DNA of 64,000 nt from Pseudomonadota bacterium (GTDB lineage: Bacteria > Myxococcota_A > UBA796 > CAJQPC01). The notes under the pieces were generated by a model. That model saw only the letters and a list, made by a program, of their open reading frames with translations. It had not been told where the DNA came from and made no database searches. The position numbers and the translations under genes were made by a program. Below are positions 8,664 through 16,982 of this stretch, one piece after another. The stretch lies in NCBI GenBank assembly GCA_024228935.1, contig JAAESX010000024.1, positions 88,705 to 152,704 of the forward strand. The letters are read 5' to 3'. Position 1 is the first letter of the stretch. The number at the start of each line of letters is the position of its first letter.

Positions 8664-9745
8664 ATGTGGTGGATGCTGGTCGGAGCGAGCCAAGCAGGGT
8701 GGCGGGCCGAGTCGAAGAAGGCCCAGCGCGAGTTCGAGTCCGGCAAGGCCCTGGTGATCCCGGACCCGGTCGCTGCTGAAGAGCACCTGCGCGCCGCCGT
8801 CGAGCGCGAGCCGGACTGCGGGCAGTGCACGCACCTCCTGGCGCAGTCGCTCATGTTCCAGGGCCGTGGGGAGGAAGCCCTCGACTTGGAGCTCCCCCTC
8901 ACCGAGCAGTTCCCCGACAACCCCGGCGTGTGGCTGGTCACCAGCTCGTCCGCGTACATCTCCAACCGACCCGACCTCGTCCTCTCGGCCGCGCTCGCGG
9001 CATCCGAGCTCACCCCGAGCGACTGGAACGCAGCCCTGGCCATACGAAACGGCCTGCTCACGACCGGCTGACTCGAAGACACCGACGCCTGGCTCGAGAC
9101 CTGGAGCACACACCACCCCGCGGCGGACGTCGCATGCATCGAGGCCCAGTTCCAGGGCCAGACCGGCCCGATCGCGCCGGCGACGCTGGAGTCCTGTCGG
9201 GGTCCGAGCGGCGCGGCCTCGTCGCTCACGTCGAGGCGCTGAACGCCACGCTCGACGGCCGCTATGCCACGGCCGCCGAATGCATGGGGGACGCGTTCCC
9301 CGACATGCGTCGCCTTCTCCAGGCCACCGAGGCGTTCAACCGGAACGACTGCGACGCCGTCCTCGCCGAGCTCTCCGGCCTGACCCGACCTCACGTCAGC
9401 GCGACGAAGATGCTGGGCGTGTGCTCGCTGAGACAGGACGACCTCGACGCGGCGGTGGACCACTTGACGCAGCTGCAGACGATCGACACGGAGTTCGAGA
9501 TCGGCGCGGGACAGGTCGCGGGCGGCTAGACGGCGTCGACGCAGCAGGCGCACTTCGACCGGATGGATGGCCTGTCCCTGCTGGTGAAGCTCCACCTGCA
9601 ACGCGGCGAGCTCCAGGACGCTCAACGCGTCCCGGACGAAGCCCGCGCGGCCCACGGCGCACACTCGGCGCTGCACTACGCCGAGGCGCAGCTTCGGCTG
9701 GCCCAAGGCGACCAGGACGCCGCAGTCGAGCTCAAGGTGCTGCCT
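8664..9745 (+). pseudogene. Decayed TPR-repeat protein gene
   Basis: ATG 8664 with a strong Shine-Dalgarno (GGGGAGG) opens MWWMLVGASQAGWRAES, a short signal-like start, then TPR-like helices (ALVIPDPVAAEEHLRAAVER, PGVWLVTSSSAYIS). The frame is cut by TGA at 9069-9071 where a Trp codon would fit (G-stop-LEDTDAWLETW). The same frame stays coding to about 9220, then homology moves to another frame (RYATAAECMGDAFPDMRRLL). That frame meets TAG at 9527-9529 and continues (DGLSLLVKLHLQRGELQDAQ) to about 9745, where it runs into the end of the convergent FG-GAP gene. Two nonsense codons, one frameshift and a missing 3' end make a true pseudogene likely. This accounts for the roughly 1-kb stretch lacking an intact gene. 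Confidence 0.8.
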
Positions 9746-11298
9746 TCGAACGGGCCATGGAACAGGCGCACCGAGCCCGTGTTGTCCTCGATCGGAGGCG
9801 CCGCCGTCGGGAAGTACTGGGACGAGCCGCACAGCAGGCCGGGCGTGCCGTCCGCGTCCAGATCGCCGACCTCGAGCCTCGAGCCGAGCATCTCGTCGTC
9901 TCGATCCCCGACGATCAGCGCTGAGACGTCGGACTCGAAAGACAACTCCCCTTCCAGGCGTGTCGTGGAGCCGGAGATCAACCCAACACGTCCCCAGCCC
10001 GCGTCCAGCTCGCCGAGTCCCGCGACCCAGAAGTCGTCCAGGCCGTCGCCATCGACGTCCCCAGCCGCGGCGACCTCGTGGCCCATCCGCCAGTCCTCGC
10101 CGACGACGAACACGGCGTCACGGACATCAGCCATCGCGCCGGGATCGGCGGTCCAGCCGCCGTAGAGCACATGCGCCAGTCCCACGTAGCTGTCGCCGTA
10201 CATCTCGCCCGCGACGAGGTCGACCAGCCCGTCTCCGTCCAGATCGGCGCCACCGATCGAGCCTGGCGAGCCCAGCCGATCGTAGCTGCCCCCGCCCGTC
10301 CAGTAGTCGCTGGTGGACACGCTGCCACCGTCGGTGCCCGAGGTCACGAACACGCCGCCCTTGCCGTTGCTGATGCTGTGCGCACCGAACGCGAGCTCAG
10401 CCACCGAGTCGCCCAGGATGGCGACCGCGCTGCCGAAGTCGTTGTTGCCGGTCCAGACCGCCGCGGCGACGTCCGCCAGCTCCTGTTCGCCCGTTGTGAG
10501 CGAGGTCCCGGCCAGCAGCAGGTACACCTCCTCCTCGTCGTCCGAGCCGAGAAGCATGTCCAGGTTCCCATCGCCATCGACGTCACCGGCCCGCGCGTCG
10601 TACCCGATGTCGGCCAGCAGCAAGGGCGCCGTCGCCACGCTTACGGTCATCTCGCCCGAGAGAGGCCCGTAGACGACGGTCACGCCGCCAGCCCAGCTGT
10701 CGTAGCCCGGATCGCTCACCACCAGGGCCTGGTGGCCATCCAGGTCCAGGTCGAGCCAGTCCAGGGTGCGGCCGGCCTGGACGCCGTCCGTCAGGGTCAG
10801 CTGGAACACGGGCTCGCCCAGCTCGCCCTCGAGCCGGCAGACCCCGAGATCGGTGTCGCAGTCGTTGTCGATCCCGTCGCCGCACACCTCTTCGGCGTCG
10901 GAGTGCACGTCGCCGTCGGTGTCGTCGCAGTCGTCCGGGTTCTCGGCGCCCGCCGGAGCGCACGACAGGATGGGGCCGGCCTCCTCGCCGTAGCCGTCGC
11001 CGTCATTGTCGACATACCAGGTCCGCTGTCCGGTGGCGCTGTCGTCGGCGTCGTCTGCCACCCCGTCACAGTCCTCGTCGGTCGCGTTGTCGTCGCAGAC
11101 CTCCTGGGCGCCCGGGTTCACGTCAGGGTCGGTGTCGTCGCAGTCGACCGTCGAGTCGTACCCGTCGCCGTCCTCGTCCACGGGCTGGGGGTCGCTGTCG
11201 ACCGAGGAGTCCTCGGGGAGATCCGAGTCGCCCGCCTCGACGGAGTCGCCGGTGCCCGGGTCGGTGCACGCCAGCAGGACGATGGTCGTCAGTCGCAC
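9676..11298 (-). CDS. FG-GAP/MopE-like acidic lipoprotein, 3' end probably altered
   Basis: A 540-residue exported protein. MRLTTIVLLACTDPG gives a lipobox Cys at 11. Residues 30-160 carry Cys-Asp-rich repeats of the MopE type (DEDGDGYDSTVDCDD, GAQEVCDDNATDEDCDG, DDCDDTDGDVHSDAEEVCGD) that suit calcium or metal binding and disulfides. The rest is FG-GAP/integrin-alpha-like beta-propeller, with calcium loops such as GDVDGDGNLDMLLGSDDEEE and GGADLDGDGLVDLVAGEM. The GTG start at 11298 overlaps the beta-helix gene by 10 bp, so it is last in a five-gene operon. The final residues (about the last 16, after GPFEGSTLSS) are antisense to the TPR pseudogene and do not look like the natural end, suggesting a 3' deletion. 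Surface role inferred. Confidence 0.88.
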   Translation of the reverse strand: MRLTTIVLLACTDPGTGDSVEAGDSDLPEDSSVDSDPQPVDEDGDGYDSTVDCDDTDPDVNPGAQEVCDDNATDEDCDGVADDADDSATGQRTWYVDNDGDGYGEEAGPILSCAPAGAENPDDCDDTDGDVHSDAEEVCGDGIDNDCDTDLGVCRLEGELGEPVFQLTLTDGVQAGRTLDWLDLDLDGHQALVVSDPGYDSWAGGVTVVYGPLSGEMTVSVATAPLLLADIGYDARAGDVDGDGNLDMLLGSDDEEEVYLLLAGTSLTTGEQELADVAAAVWTGNNDFGSAVAILGDSVAELAFGAHSISNGKGGVFVTSGTDGGSVSTSDYWTGGGSYDRLGSPGSIGGADLDGDGLVDLVAGEMYGDSYVGLAHVLYGGWTADPGAMADVRDAVFVVGEDWRMGHEVAAAGDVDGDGLDDFWVAGLGELDAGWGRVGLISGSTTRLEGELSFESDVSALIVGDRDDEMLGSRLEVGDLDADGTPGLLCGSSQYFPTAAPPIEDNTGSVRLFHGPFEGSTLSSTAASWSPWASRSCASA

Positions 11299-12716
11299 GC
11301 ACCTTCCGCGGTGCAGGTGAACGAGGCGCCCTCGCCCCAGGTGTAGTCCCCGGCGTCGGTGCCCATGTCGAGCGTGTTGCCCATGAAGTCCGAGTCGATG
11401 ACCTCGACCTCACCCGTGTTGACGTGGATCGCGCCCATCTCGGCGGTGTTGTCGGAGAACGCGCAGCTGTCGATGGTGGCCTTGTCCTCGAGGCTCTCCA
11501 GGTAGAGGGCGGAGCCCTCGCCCGAGGTCGTCGTGAACACCGTGTCCGTGATCGTGGTCGGCGTGTCGTACACGTAGACGGGGCCGCTGTGGAGCGTGCT
11601 GGCGTTGTCCTCGAACGTCGAGCCCGAGAGCTCGAAGCTGCCCGCCTCCTCGACCTCGATGCACGAGCGGGTGCAGCCCGCGAACGTCGAGTCGGTGACG
11701 ACCATCGAGGTGCACTCCGAGCAACCGAACGGGCCGGTGCCGCCAATCGACTCGACGCCGTCGAGCTCCAAGGTGCCGTCGTAGAGCTTCACCACGCCGG
11801 CGCTCGCGTCCACCAGGACGTCACGCAGGACCACCTCGTTCAAATCCGAGGAGCGCGTGTAGATCGTTCGGGTGTCTCCAGAGTCGAACGCCGCGTCCTC
11901 GATGGTGAGCGCGCCGTCGCCGTACAAGTAGACGTGGTTGCCGTCGTAGCGACTCGAGCTGCTGGAGAACAGAGCGCTTTGAACCGTGGTCACGCTGCCG
12001 TCGAGCGTCATCGCGCCGCCTCGTCCCGCGCTGACCGCGTTGCCGTCGAACGTCACGTCGTTCAGCTCGACGACGCAGTCCTCCGCGAACAGGCCGGCGC
12101 CGTAGCCGATGGCGTCGTTGTCCTGGAAGATCGTGCCGTCGATCTGGATCGTGGCGCCCTGGCAGTAGACGCCGCCGCCCGCGGTGTACCCCCCAGTGCT
12201 GGCCATGTCGGGCTCGATCAGGCCGAAGCCATCGCGCAGCTCGAGCCCGGTCAGCCACACCGAGGTGCCGGCCGTCCGGGCCGTGACGACGACGCCGTCG
12301 TTTCCGCCCGACAGGACCGCGCCGTAGCCCCGGATGTCGACGTCGGCGGTGATCTCGATGTGCGCCGAATACGTCCCCTCGCACAGGAACAGGGAGCCCT
12401 CGGTATCGAGCGTCACGTCGAACGCCTCGCCGCCCGCGACCCAGACGTCGCTCACGTCCACCCGCTCGCCGCCCTTGTCCGCCCACTCGGCCATGCCCGA
12501 CTCGTCCCAGAAGTCGAGATCGCAGTCGTTCTGCTGACCGTCGCAGATCTCGGTGGCGCCCGGGTACACGCCGGAGTCCAGGTCGTTGCAGTCCCCGCCG
12601 ACCTCGCCCGAGTCCTCGAGGCCCGCCTCGGAGTCGGTGTGGGGCTCGCCGCCAGAGTCCTCGTTGGCGGGGCCGTTGCAAGCAAAGGCGATGAGCAGCA
12701 TCAGCGGCTGAGTCAT
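11289..12716 (-). CDS. Right-handed beta-helix lipoprotein
   Basis: A 475-residue protein. MTQPLMLLIAFACNGP ends in a lipobox with Cys13. A MopE-like segment (DCNDLDSGVYPGATEICDG) is followed by repeats typical of a parallel beta-helix or polymorphic outer membrane protein, with recurring N/D-x-x-A/G turns (DGTIFQDNDAIGYGAGLF, DVTFDGNAVSAGRGGAMTLD, FAGCTRSCIEVEEAGSFELS, DSCAFSDNTAEMGAIHV). Such folds are usually surface-exposed adhesins or carbohydrate-binding proteins. ATG 12716 has no alternative upstream start in frame. It is followed with a 10-bp overlap by the FG-GAP lipoprotein gene and preceded at 20 bp by a secreted-protein gene. No catalytic residues are evident. Confidence 0.88.
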   Translation of the reverse strand: MTQPLMLLIAFACNGPANEDSGGEPHTDSEAGLEDSGEVGGDCNDLDSGVYPGATEICDGQQNDCDLDFWDESGMAEWADKGGERVDVSDVWVAGGEAFDVTLDTEGSLFLCEGTYSAHIEITADVDIRGYGAVLSGGNDGVVVTARTAGTSVWLTGLELRDGFGLIEPDMASTGGYTAGGGVYCQGATIQIDGTIFQDNDAIGYGAGLFAEDCVVELNDVTFDGNAVSAGRGGAMTLDGSVTTVQSALFSSSSSRYDGNHVYLYGDGALTIEDAAFDSGDTRTIYTRSSDLNEVVLRDVLVDASAGVVKLYDGTLELDGVESIGGTGPFGCSECTSMVVTDSTFAGCTRSCIEVEEAGSFELSGSTFEDNASTLHSGPVYVYDTPTTITDTVFTTTSGEGSALYLESLEDKATIDSCAFSDNTAEMGAIHVNTGEVEVIDSDFMGNTLDMGTDAGDYTWGEGASFTCTAEGACD

Positions 12717-12736
12717 GTCGGTACTCCTGTTCCCGA

Positions 12737-13444
12737 CTACAGAGACTCGCAGGTCGCTCCATCGGGCAAACGTCGGAGCTTGAAGTTGCTTCTTTCATTG
12801 TTCGGCGACAGCTCGGTCTTTCGAACGAAGAGGCTGTTGCTGGCGCCGACGAGGTTCTGGATCAGGAACTCGACCTCGGCCCCGCCTGCGATGCGGTCGA
12901 CGTTCTTGACCACGCCCGACAGCGTCGTGCGGCTGTACTGCACGATGTAGATGTCCACGTCCCCGAACAGCGGCGCGTAGATCTGGATGGTCACACCGGG
13001 ATGGCCGTCCTCGTCGACGTCCACCACGCGCGGGTCCTCGGGCAGCGTCGGGACCGGCAGCGGCTCGCTCGCGTCATAGCCCACGGCCTCGGTCTTCAGA
13101 TCCACGGCGTAGCGCAGCTTGCCGTCCTCGACAGAGAGCTCGATCGGGTAGCTCTTGTCGGGCAGCGCGTCGGTGAACGACTGGGGGATCTTCGGCACTC
13201 CGATGGCCCGCTCGGTCACCGCGGTGACGCTGCAGCTCGTGTGGGACTGGATGAGCTCCCCGTCGACCAGCTCGATCGTGGCGATGTTCACGCGCTTGCT
13301 CAGCACCGGCGAGTTGCCCAGCACCGGCACCTTGGCGTCCGTGACGACGTTGAGCTCCATCCGCCAGGTGCCGACGAGGTCCTCGGGCTGGATCTCGGCG
13401 GGGTCCGAGGGCGGGGCCGCCAGGGCCATCGACAGGAAGATCAC
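12737..13444 (-). CDS. Secreted protein of unknown function
   Basis: A 235-residue protein starting at GTG 13444, inside the stop of the serine hydrolase gene (GTGA). MIFLSMALAAPPSDPAE is a very short signal sequence with a signal peptidase I-type Ala-x-Ala end. The mature protein looks beta-rich and begins LVGTWRMELNVVTDAKVP, resembling the start of lipocalin-like or calycin proteins (GxW). It has only two Cys (HTSCSVTA and the C-terminal ATCESL). A short acidic stretch VVDVDEDGHPGVTIQI resembles a calcium loop. No firm family. The operon context with a hydrolase and surface lipoproteins points to the envelope. Confidence 0.82.
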   Translation of the reverse strand: MIFLSMALAAPPSDPAEIQPEDLVGTWRMELNVVTDAKVPVLGNSPVLSKRVNIATIELVDGELIQSHTSCSVTAVTERAIGVPKIPQSFTDALPDKSYPIELSVEDGKLRYAVDLKTEAVGYDASEPLPVPTLPEDPRVVDVDEDGHPGVTIQIYAPLFGDVDIYIVQYSRTTLSGVVKNVDRIAGGAEVEFLIQNLVGASNSLFVRKTELSPNNERSNFKLRRLPDGATCESL

Positions 13445-14634
13445 GGGGTCCTCGGCACGGCCAGCGCGATGCGTTGGAGCACCAGATACCAGCGCACGAA
13501 GCCCGGGGCGAGCAGCGGCTTCCCGGTATTCATGAACGCGACGCTCAGCTCACGGCGCGGGTCGGTGTACGCGACGACGGTCGTCAAGCCCAGGTGACCG
13601 AACGCGCCTCGGGTCCCGAGCCCGAACAGCGACATGCGGTCACCGCCCAGCATCGGTCCCAGCCCGTACCGCATGGGCAGACCGAACGTGCCGTCGGGCA
13701 TGGCTCGGGTCCGCTCGTCGAGCATGCGTCGAACCGTCCTCTCCTGCAGGTAGCGAACGCCGTCGATGCAGCCGCCATTCCGCAGCATGTCGAGGAACCG
13801 GGTCAGCTGCCGACCGGTCGTGTACGTGTTGCTGGCGGGGAGAACGGCGCGCTTGAACGCGTCGCTGTTGGAGAACCCGATGGCTTCGTCCAGGGACCAG
13901 CCGACCGTGTCCTGGAAGATCCGCGCCATCTGCGGGACCGGCTTCGGGCCCGTCACCAGGTGATCGGCGACGTCGTCGACCCGCTCGGTCCCGAAGCTCA
14001 TGTCCAGCCCGGGCAGCAGCTCGGCGGCGAGCTGGCGAGCGTCCTTGTTCGTGACACGTCGGATGAGCTGGCCGAGCAGCACCCCGAACACCATCGGCGA
14101 GTAGGCCGTCCAGCCCGGTCGGGTCGGCGAGAGCATCCCAGCGGCGAGGAGCTGGTTGTCGTCCTCGAGGGCCTGGGCGAAGCTCATGCCGTGGTCGGGC
14201 ATGCGGTGGAGGCCGGCCGTGTGCGAGAGGACCTGGCGCAAGGTGGCCTTCGGCGCGCCGGTGAGCTCGGGCAGCCACGTCGACAGGGGGGCGTCGAGGC
14301 GGAGCGCGTCCTGCTCGATCAGCGCGTGGACGAGCGTGGCGGTGACGAGCTTGCTGCCCGAGAACAGGTTGAACAGCGTGTCGTCGTCGACGGGTCGGGA
14401 CAGGCTGCGGTCCGGCCCGACGTGCACGTGCCCGATGGCCCGGTCCAGCACGACCTTGCCGCGATGCCGCAGAGTCAGCGCGATCGCGGGGTGCAGGCCT
14501 CCGGCGTACAGCCTCTCGACCTCACGCCAGATGGCCTCGATGGGCCGGGGGTCCAGCCCGCTCGCGGCAGGGTCCGCGTCCCCTCGCCACGTGACCTCAC
14601 GAGCGAGCGGGACATCCAGCAGGATCTCATCCAA
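13441..14634 (-). CDS. Serine hydrolase of the class C beta-lactamase/esterase family
   Basis: A 397-residue member of the serine beta-lactamase-like fold (penicillin-binding protein, esterase EstB, class C enzymes). The catalytic SxxK is SGSK (Ser92, Lys95). The YxN-like motif is AYSPM, with Tyr and a Pro-Met in place of the third-position Asn, seen in esterase members. The third motif is GHLG near the C-terminus (GAFGHLGLTTVV). LSHTAGLHRMP is the usual loop before the Tyr motif. No signal peptide is seen, so it is probably cytoplasmic. The start is TTG 14634, overlapping the upstream gene by 8 bp. Activity is probably esterase or carboxypeptidase-like rather than antibiotic hydrolysis; substrate unknown. 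Confidence 0.9.
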   Translation of the reverse strand: MDEILLDVPLAREVTWRGDADPAASGLDPRPIEAIWREVERLYAGGLHPAIALTLRHRGKVVLDRAIGHVHVGPDRSLSRPVDDDTLFNLFSGSKLVTATLVHALIEQDALRLDAPLSTWLPELTGAPKATLRQVLSHTAGLHRMPDHGMSFAQALEDDNQLLAAGMLSPTRPGWTAYSPMVFGVLLGQLIRRVTNKDARQLAAELLPGLDMSFGTERVDDVADHLVTGPKPVPQMARIFQDTVGWSLDEAIGFSNSDAFKRAVLPASNTYTTGRQLTRFLDMLRNGGCIDGVRYLQERTVRRMLDERTRAMPDGTFGLPMRYGLGPMLGGDRMSLFGLGTRGAFGHLGLTTVVAYTDPRRELSVAFMNTGKPLLAPGFVRWYLVLQRIALAVPRTP

Positions 14635-15166
14635 GGCGGAGCTCCCCCAGGCGCGGCATGCCCTGGTCCAGGAAGGCGCCCTGTTCGGGCCCCGGCGGGA
14701 GCGGGTCGTCGATCTCGTCCAGCTCGTCCAGCTCGTCCAGGAAGCGCCGCTCCTCCTCCCGCCACGAGTCGTCGCCGCTGCTGCGCGTCATCTGGTCGAG
14801 CGCCTTGGCGTTCTTGCTGAGCTGCACAAGCGTGAACGGCCACGAGCCGGTCGCGCTACCGACCACGCCGGGCCAGATGGTGTGGTCGTAGCGGACGTCG
14901 CGGATCGCCGCGGCCGACATCGACGCGCCAGCCCCGGCCAGTGGGTAGCCGATGGCCATCCCCGCCACTCCGGTGAACACGGCCAGCGAGGCATCCGGCG
15001 CCTGGCTCAGGCTCCCCCCGACCAGCAGCAGGTTCCCCGTGCCGCCGACGACGAACCCGGTCGCGGCCAGCGCCACGCCAGCTCGGTAGAGCCCGGGCCG
15101 CTCGAGACGGCTCAGATCGCGCGCTTCGGCGGGCGCCGAGGCCAACAGAATCCCCAACATCAACAT
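14627..15166 (-). CDS. Small membrane protein, first gene of the minus-strand operon
   Basis: A 179-residue protein. MLMLGILLASAPAEARD is a short signal sequence. Two or three hydrophobic segments follow (YRAGVALAATGFVVGGTGNL, LAVFTGVAGMAIGYPLAGAG), rich in Gly and Ala. Then come a soluble part and an acidic C-terminal stretch with DELDELDEIDD. No known domain. The arrangement of glycine-rich membrane segments resembles small outer-membrane or inner-membrane proteins of unknown role in myxobacteria. ATG 15166 heads a chain of five closely spaced or overlapping genes down to 9676, so the promoter should lie in the 78 bp shared with the divergent copper monooxygenase gene. Confidence 0.8.
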   Translation of the reverse strand: MLMLGILLASAPAEARDLSRLERPGLYRAGVALAATGFVVGGTGNLLLVGGSLSQAPDASLAVFTGVAGMAIGYPLAGAGASMSAAAIRDVRYDHTIWPGVVGSATGSWPFTLVQLSKNAKALDQMTRSSGDDSWREEERRFLDELDELDEIDDPLPPGPEQGAFLDQGMPRLGELRLG

Positions 15167-15244
15167 CCGTCAAGCCTACAGCGGACGGGCCTCACGGACT
15201 GTTCGCCGCAGCAGGACTCCCGATCTGGTGGCACCATCGCGGGC

Positions 15245-16465
15245 GTGTTGACACTCCTCCTGGCCTGCTCTGCCGACGTGCCCACCTGGCACGCCGACGT
15301 CTCTCCCCTGCTCAACGAGCACTGCACGCGCTGTCATCAGGACGGCGGCCAGGGACCGGGGAACTACACGACGTACGACGGCGCCGTCTCGCTGGCGCCG
15401 TTCATGCTCGACGCCATCGACGAGGGGCGCATGCCGCCGCCCACCAGCGAGCCCGAGTGCCGCGAGTTCGTCGGCCAGGACCACATGGTGCTCGAGGACG
15501 ACGAGGCCGCCATCGTCGCCGCCTGGATCGCCGCCGAGATGCCCGAGGGCGACCCCGACGACGCGGTCGAGGTCATCCCGCCCGAGACCGAGCTCTCGGA
15601 CCCCGATCTCGTGATCACCATCCCGGAGTACACGCCGTCGTTCAGCGACCCCGACAACCCCGGCAACGAGTACCGCTGCTTCGTCCTGGAGCACGGCCAG
15701 ACCGAGGAGGTCTTCGTCTCGCGCATGGGCGCGATGGTCGACAACACCGACCTGGTCCACCACGTCGTGCTGTTCGCCGCCGAGGAGGAGGACATCCCAG
15801 AGGACACGGACGACGAGCTCGGGTTCGACTGCATCAACGACGCCTTCATCGGCGGAGACAGCATCGGCGACTTCGCCGGCGGTGGCGGGATGATCGGGGG
15901 CTGGGCGCCCGGGCAGATGCCCACCGAGTTCGACGAGGGGACGGGCATGCGCCTGAACCCCGACATGAAGCTCATCCTGCAGCTGCACTACTACGACAAC
16001 GGAGAGGAGATCGGCAGCGACCAGTCCGGCTGGGGGTTCGAGCTCACCGAGGACGTGCACACGCCCGTGCTCATGGTGCCGATGGGCGTCTACGGCTTCC
16101 GCATCCCCAAGAACGACGACGCCTACACCGAGACCGGCGGCTGGGCGATGCCGCTGGACTTCACCATCCACCAGGTGTTCCCGCACATGCACGTGCTCGG
16201 CACCAGCTACCGGATGCAGGTCTCGACCGAACAGGGCGACATCTGCGTCGTCGAGGGCGACTACGACTTCGACAACCAGCTCAGCTACCAGCTGGTCGAT
16301 CCCGTCGAGGTCGACGCCGGGGACATCTGGACGATGTCCTGCACGTGGGACAACAGCGACGACAACCCGAACCAGATCAACGAGACGTCCCAGCCGGTGA
16401 AGTACGGCGAGCGGACGGACGAGGAGATGTGCTTCGGGTTCAGCCTGATCAGCCTGGGGAACTAG
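15245..16465 (+). CDS. Lipoprotein: haem-c motif plus copper type II monooxygenase (PHM-like)
   Basis: A 406-residue protein. GTG 15245 starts MLTLLLACSADV with lipobox Cys8. A CxxCH motif follows (CTRCH, Cys27, Cys30, His31) in a small cytochrome-like N-terminal domain. The rest matches the two-domain copper type II ascorbate-dependent monooxygenase fold. Candidate ligands are all present: His172-His173 in DLVHHVVLF, a His in LQLHYYDNG, His314 and His316 in VFPHMHVLG, and a Met in DEEMCFGF near the C-terminus. Such enzymes hydroxylate a C-H bond with two separate coppers and an electron donor; an attached haem could supply electrons. Substrate unknown. It is divergent from the five-gene operon and followed by a 48-bp tandem repeat. 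Confidence 0.9.
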   Translation: MLTLLLACSADVPTWHADVSPLLNEHCTRCHQDGGQGPGNYTTYDGAVSLAPFMLDAIDEGRMPPPTSEPECREFVGQDHMVLEDDEAAIVAAWIAAEMPEGDPDDAVEVIPPETELSDPDLVITIPEYTPSFSDPDNPGNEYRCFVLEHGQTEEVFVSRMGAMVDNTDLVHHVVLFAAEEEDIPEDTDDELGFDCINDAFIGGDSIGDFAGGGGMIGGWAPGQMPTEFDEGTGMRLNPDMKLILQLHYYDNGEEIGSDQSGWGFELTEDVHTPVLMVPMGVYGFRIPKNDDAYTETGGWAMPLDFTIHQVFPHMHVLGTSYRMQVSTEQGDICVVEGDYDFDNQLSYQLVDPVEVDAGDIWTMSCTWDNSDDNPNQINETSQPVKYGERTDEEMCFGFSLISLGN

Positions 16466-16495
16466 CGCCGGAAGGGCCCAGGTTCCCGACGGTCT

Positions 16496-16594
16496 GAGCG
16501 CAGAACCCGCCGGCTGACCGGCAGCCTCGGACCTTTGCGTCGCTCAGAGCGCAGAACTCGCCGGCTGACCGGCAGCCTCGGACCTTTGCGTCGC
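16496..16594. repeat. Tandem 48-bp direct repeat with internal hairpin
   Basis: Two copies (16496-16543 and 16547-16594), identical except for one C/T difference, separated by 3 bp. Each contains the palindrome GCCGG-CTGA-CCGGC, and each starts and ends with weakly complementary CGCA/TGCG. They lie between the stops of two convergent genes, with the second copy abutting the stop codon at 16595. They could act as a duplicated bidirectional terminator or be a REP-like element. Confidence 0.8.
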
Positions 16595-16963
16595 CTACCG
16601 CCCGTAGTGGATCGGCGTGTCCTGACCATCGGCCAGGAACGCGCCACAGGCCAGCAGCGCGATGCCGCGCGCCATGTCCCGGGCCCAGCCCGCGGCGTCG
16701 CCTTCGGCCGTGAAGGCCAGCTTCACGTCGGTGAGCTTCGCGACGGTCGCCCAGGCCTCGCCCTCGCCCGAGATCTCGGTCGAGGTCTCCAGCGAGATGG
16801 CCACGGGGGCGTCGTCGACCTTGATCGGCAGCGGACCGGCGAGCGTGTCGAGCGCCGCCTCGGAGTCGATCACGACGGCCCAACCACGCGATGACATCGC
16901 CCGGGTGATCTCCGACGTCGGGGGGAGCTTGTCCTTCTTCACGAACGCTGCGTAGGTAGCCAT
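16595..16963 (-). CDS. Conserved-looking small protein of unknown function
   Basis: A 122-residue soluble protein starting at ATG 16963 (MATYAAFVKKDKLPPTSEI). It is balanced in composition with alternating beta and helix stretches (GWAVVIDSEAALDTLAGPLP, VAISLETSTEISGEGEAWAT, ARDMARGIALLACGAFLADG). There is no signal peptide, membrane segment or metal motif. I do not recognise the family. It is transcribed away from the alpha/beta hydrolase gene upstream with a 19-bp gap on the same strand, so co-transcription is possible. Its stop codon touches the tandem repeat that may end its transcript. Confidence 0.75.
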   Translation of the reverse strand: MATYAAFVKKDKLPPTSEITRAMSSRGWAVVIDSEAALDTLAGPLPIKVDDAPVAISLETSTEISGEGEAWATVAKLTDVKLAFTAEGDAAGWARDMARGIALLACGAFLADGQDTPIHYGR

Positions 16964-16982
16964 GCGTCGCGTCTATCGCAGG

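Noticed and set aside
13441..14634. Antibiotic-resistance beta-lactamase
   Set aside because: The SxxK and Tyr motifs are present, but there is no signal peptide and the YxN motif is YSP-like, which fits the esterase/peptidase branch.
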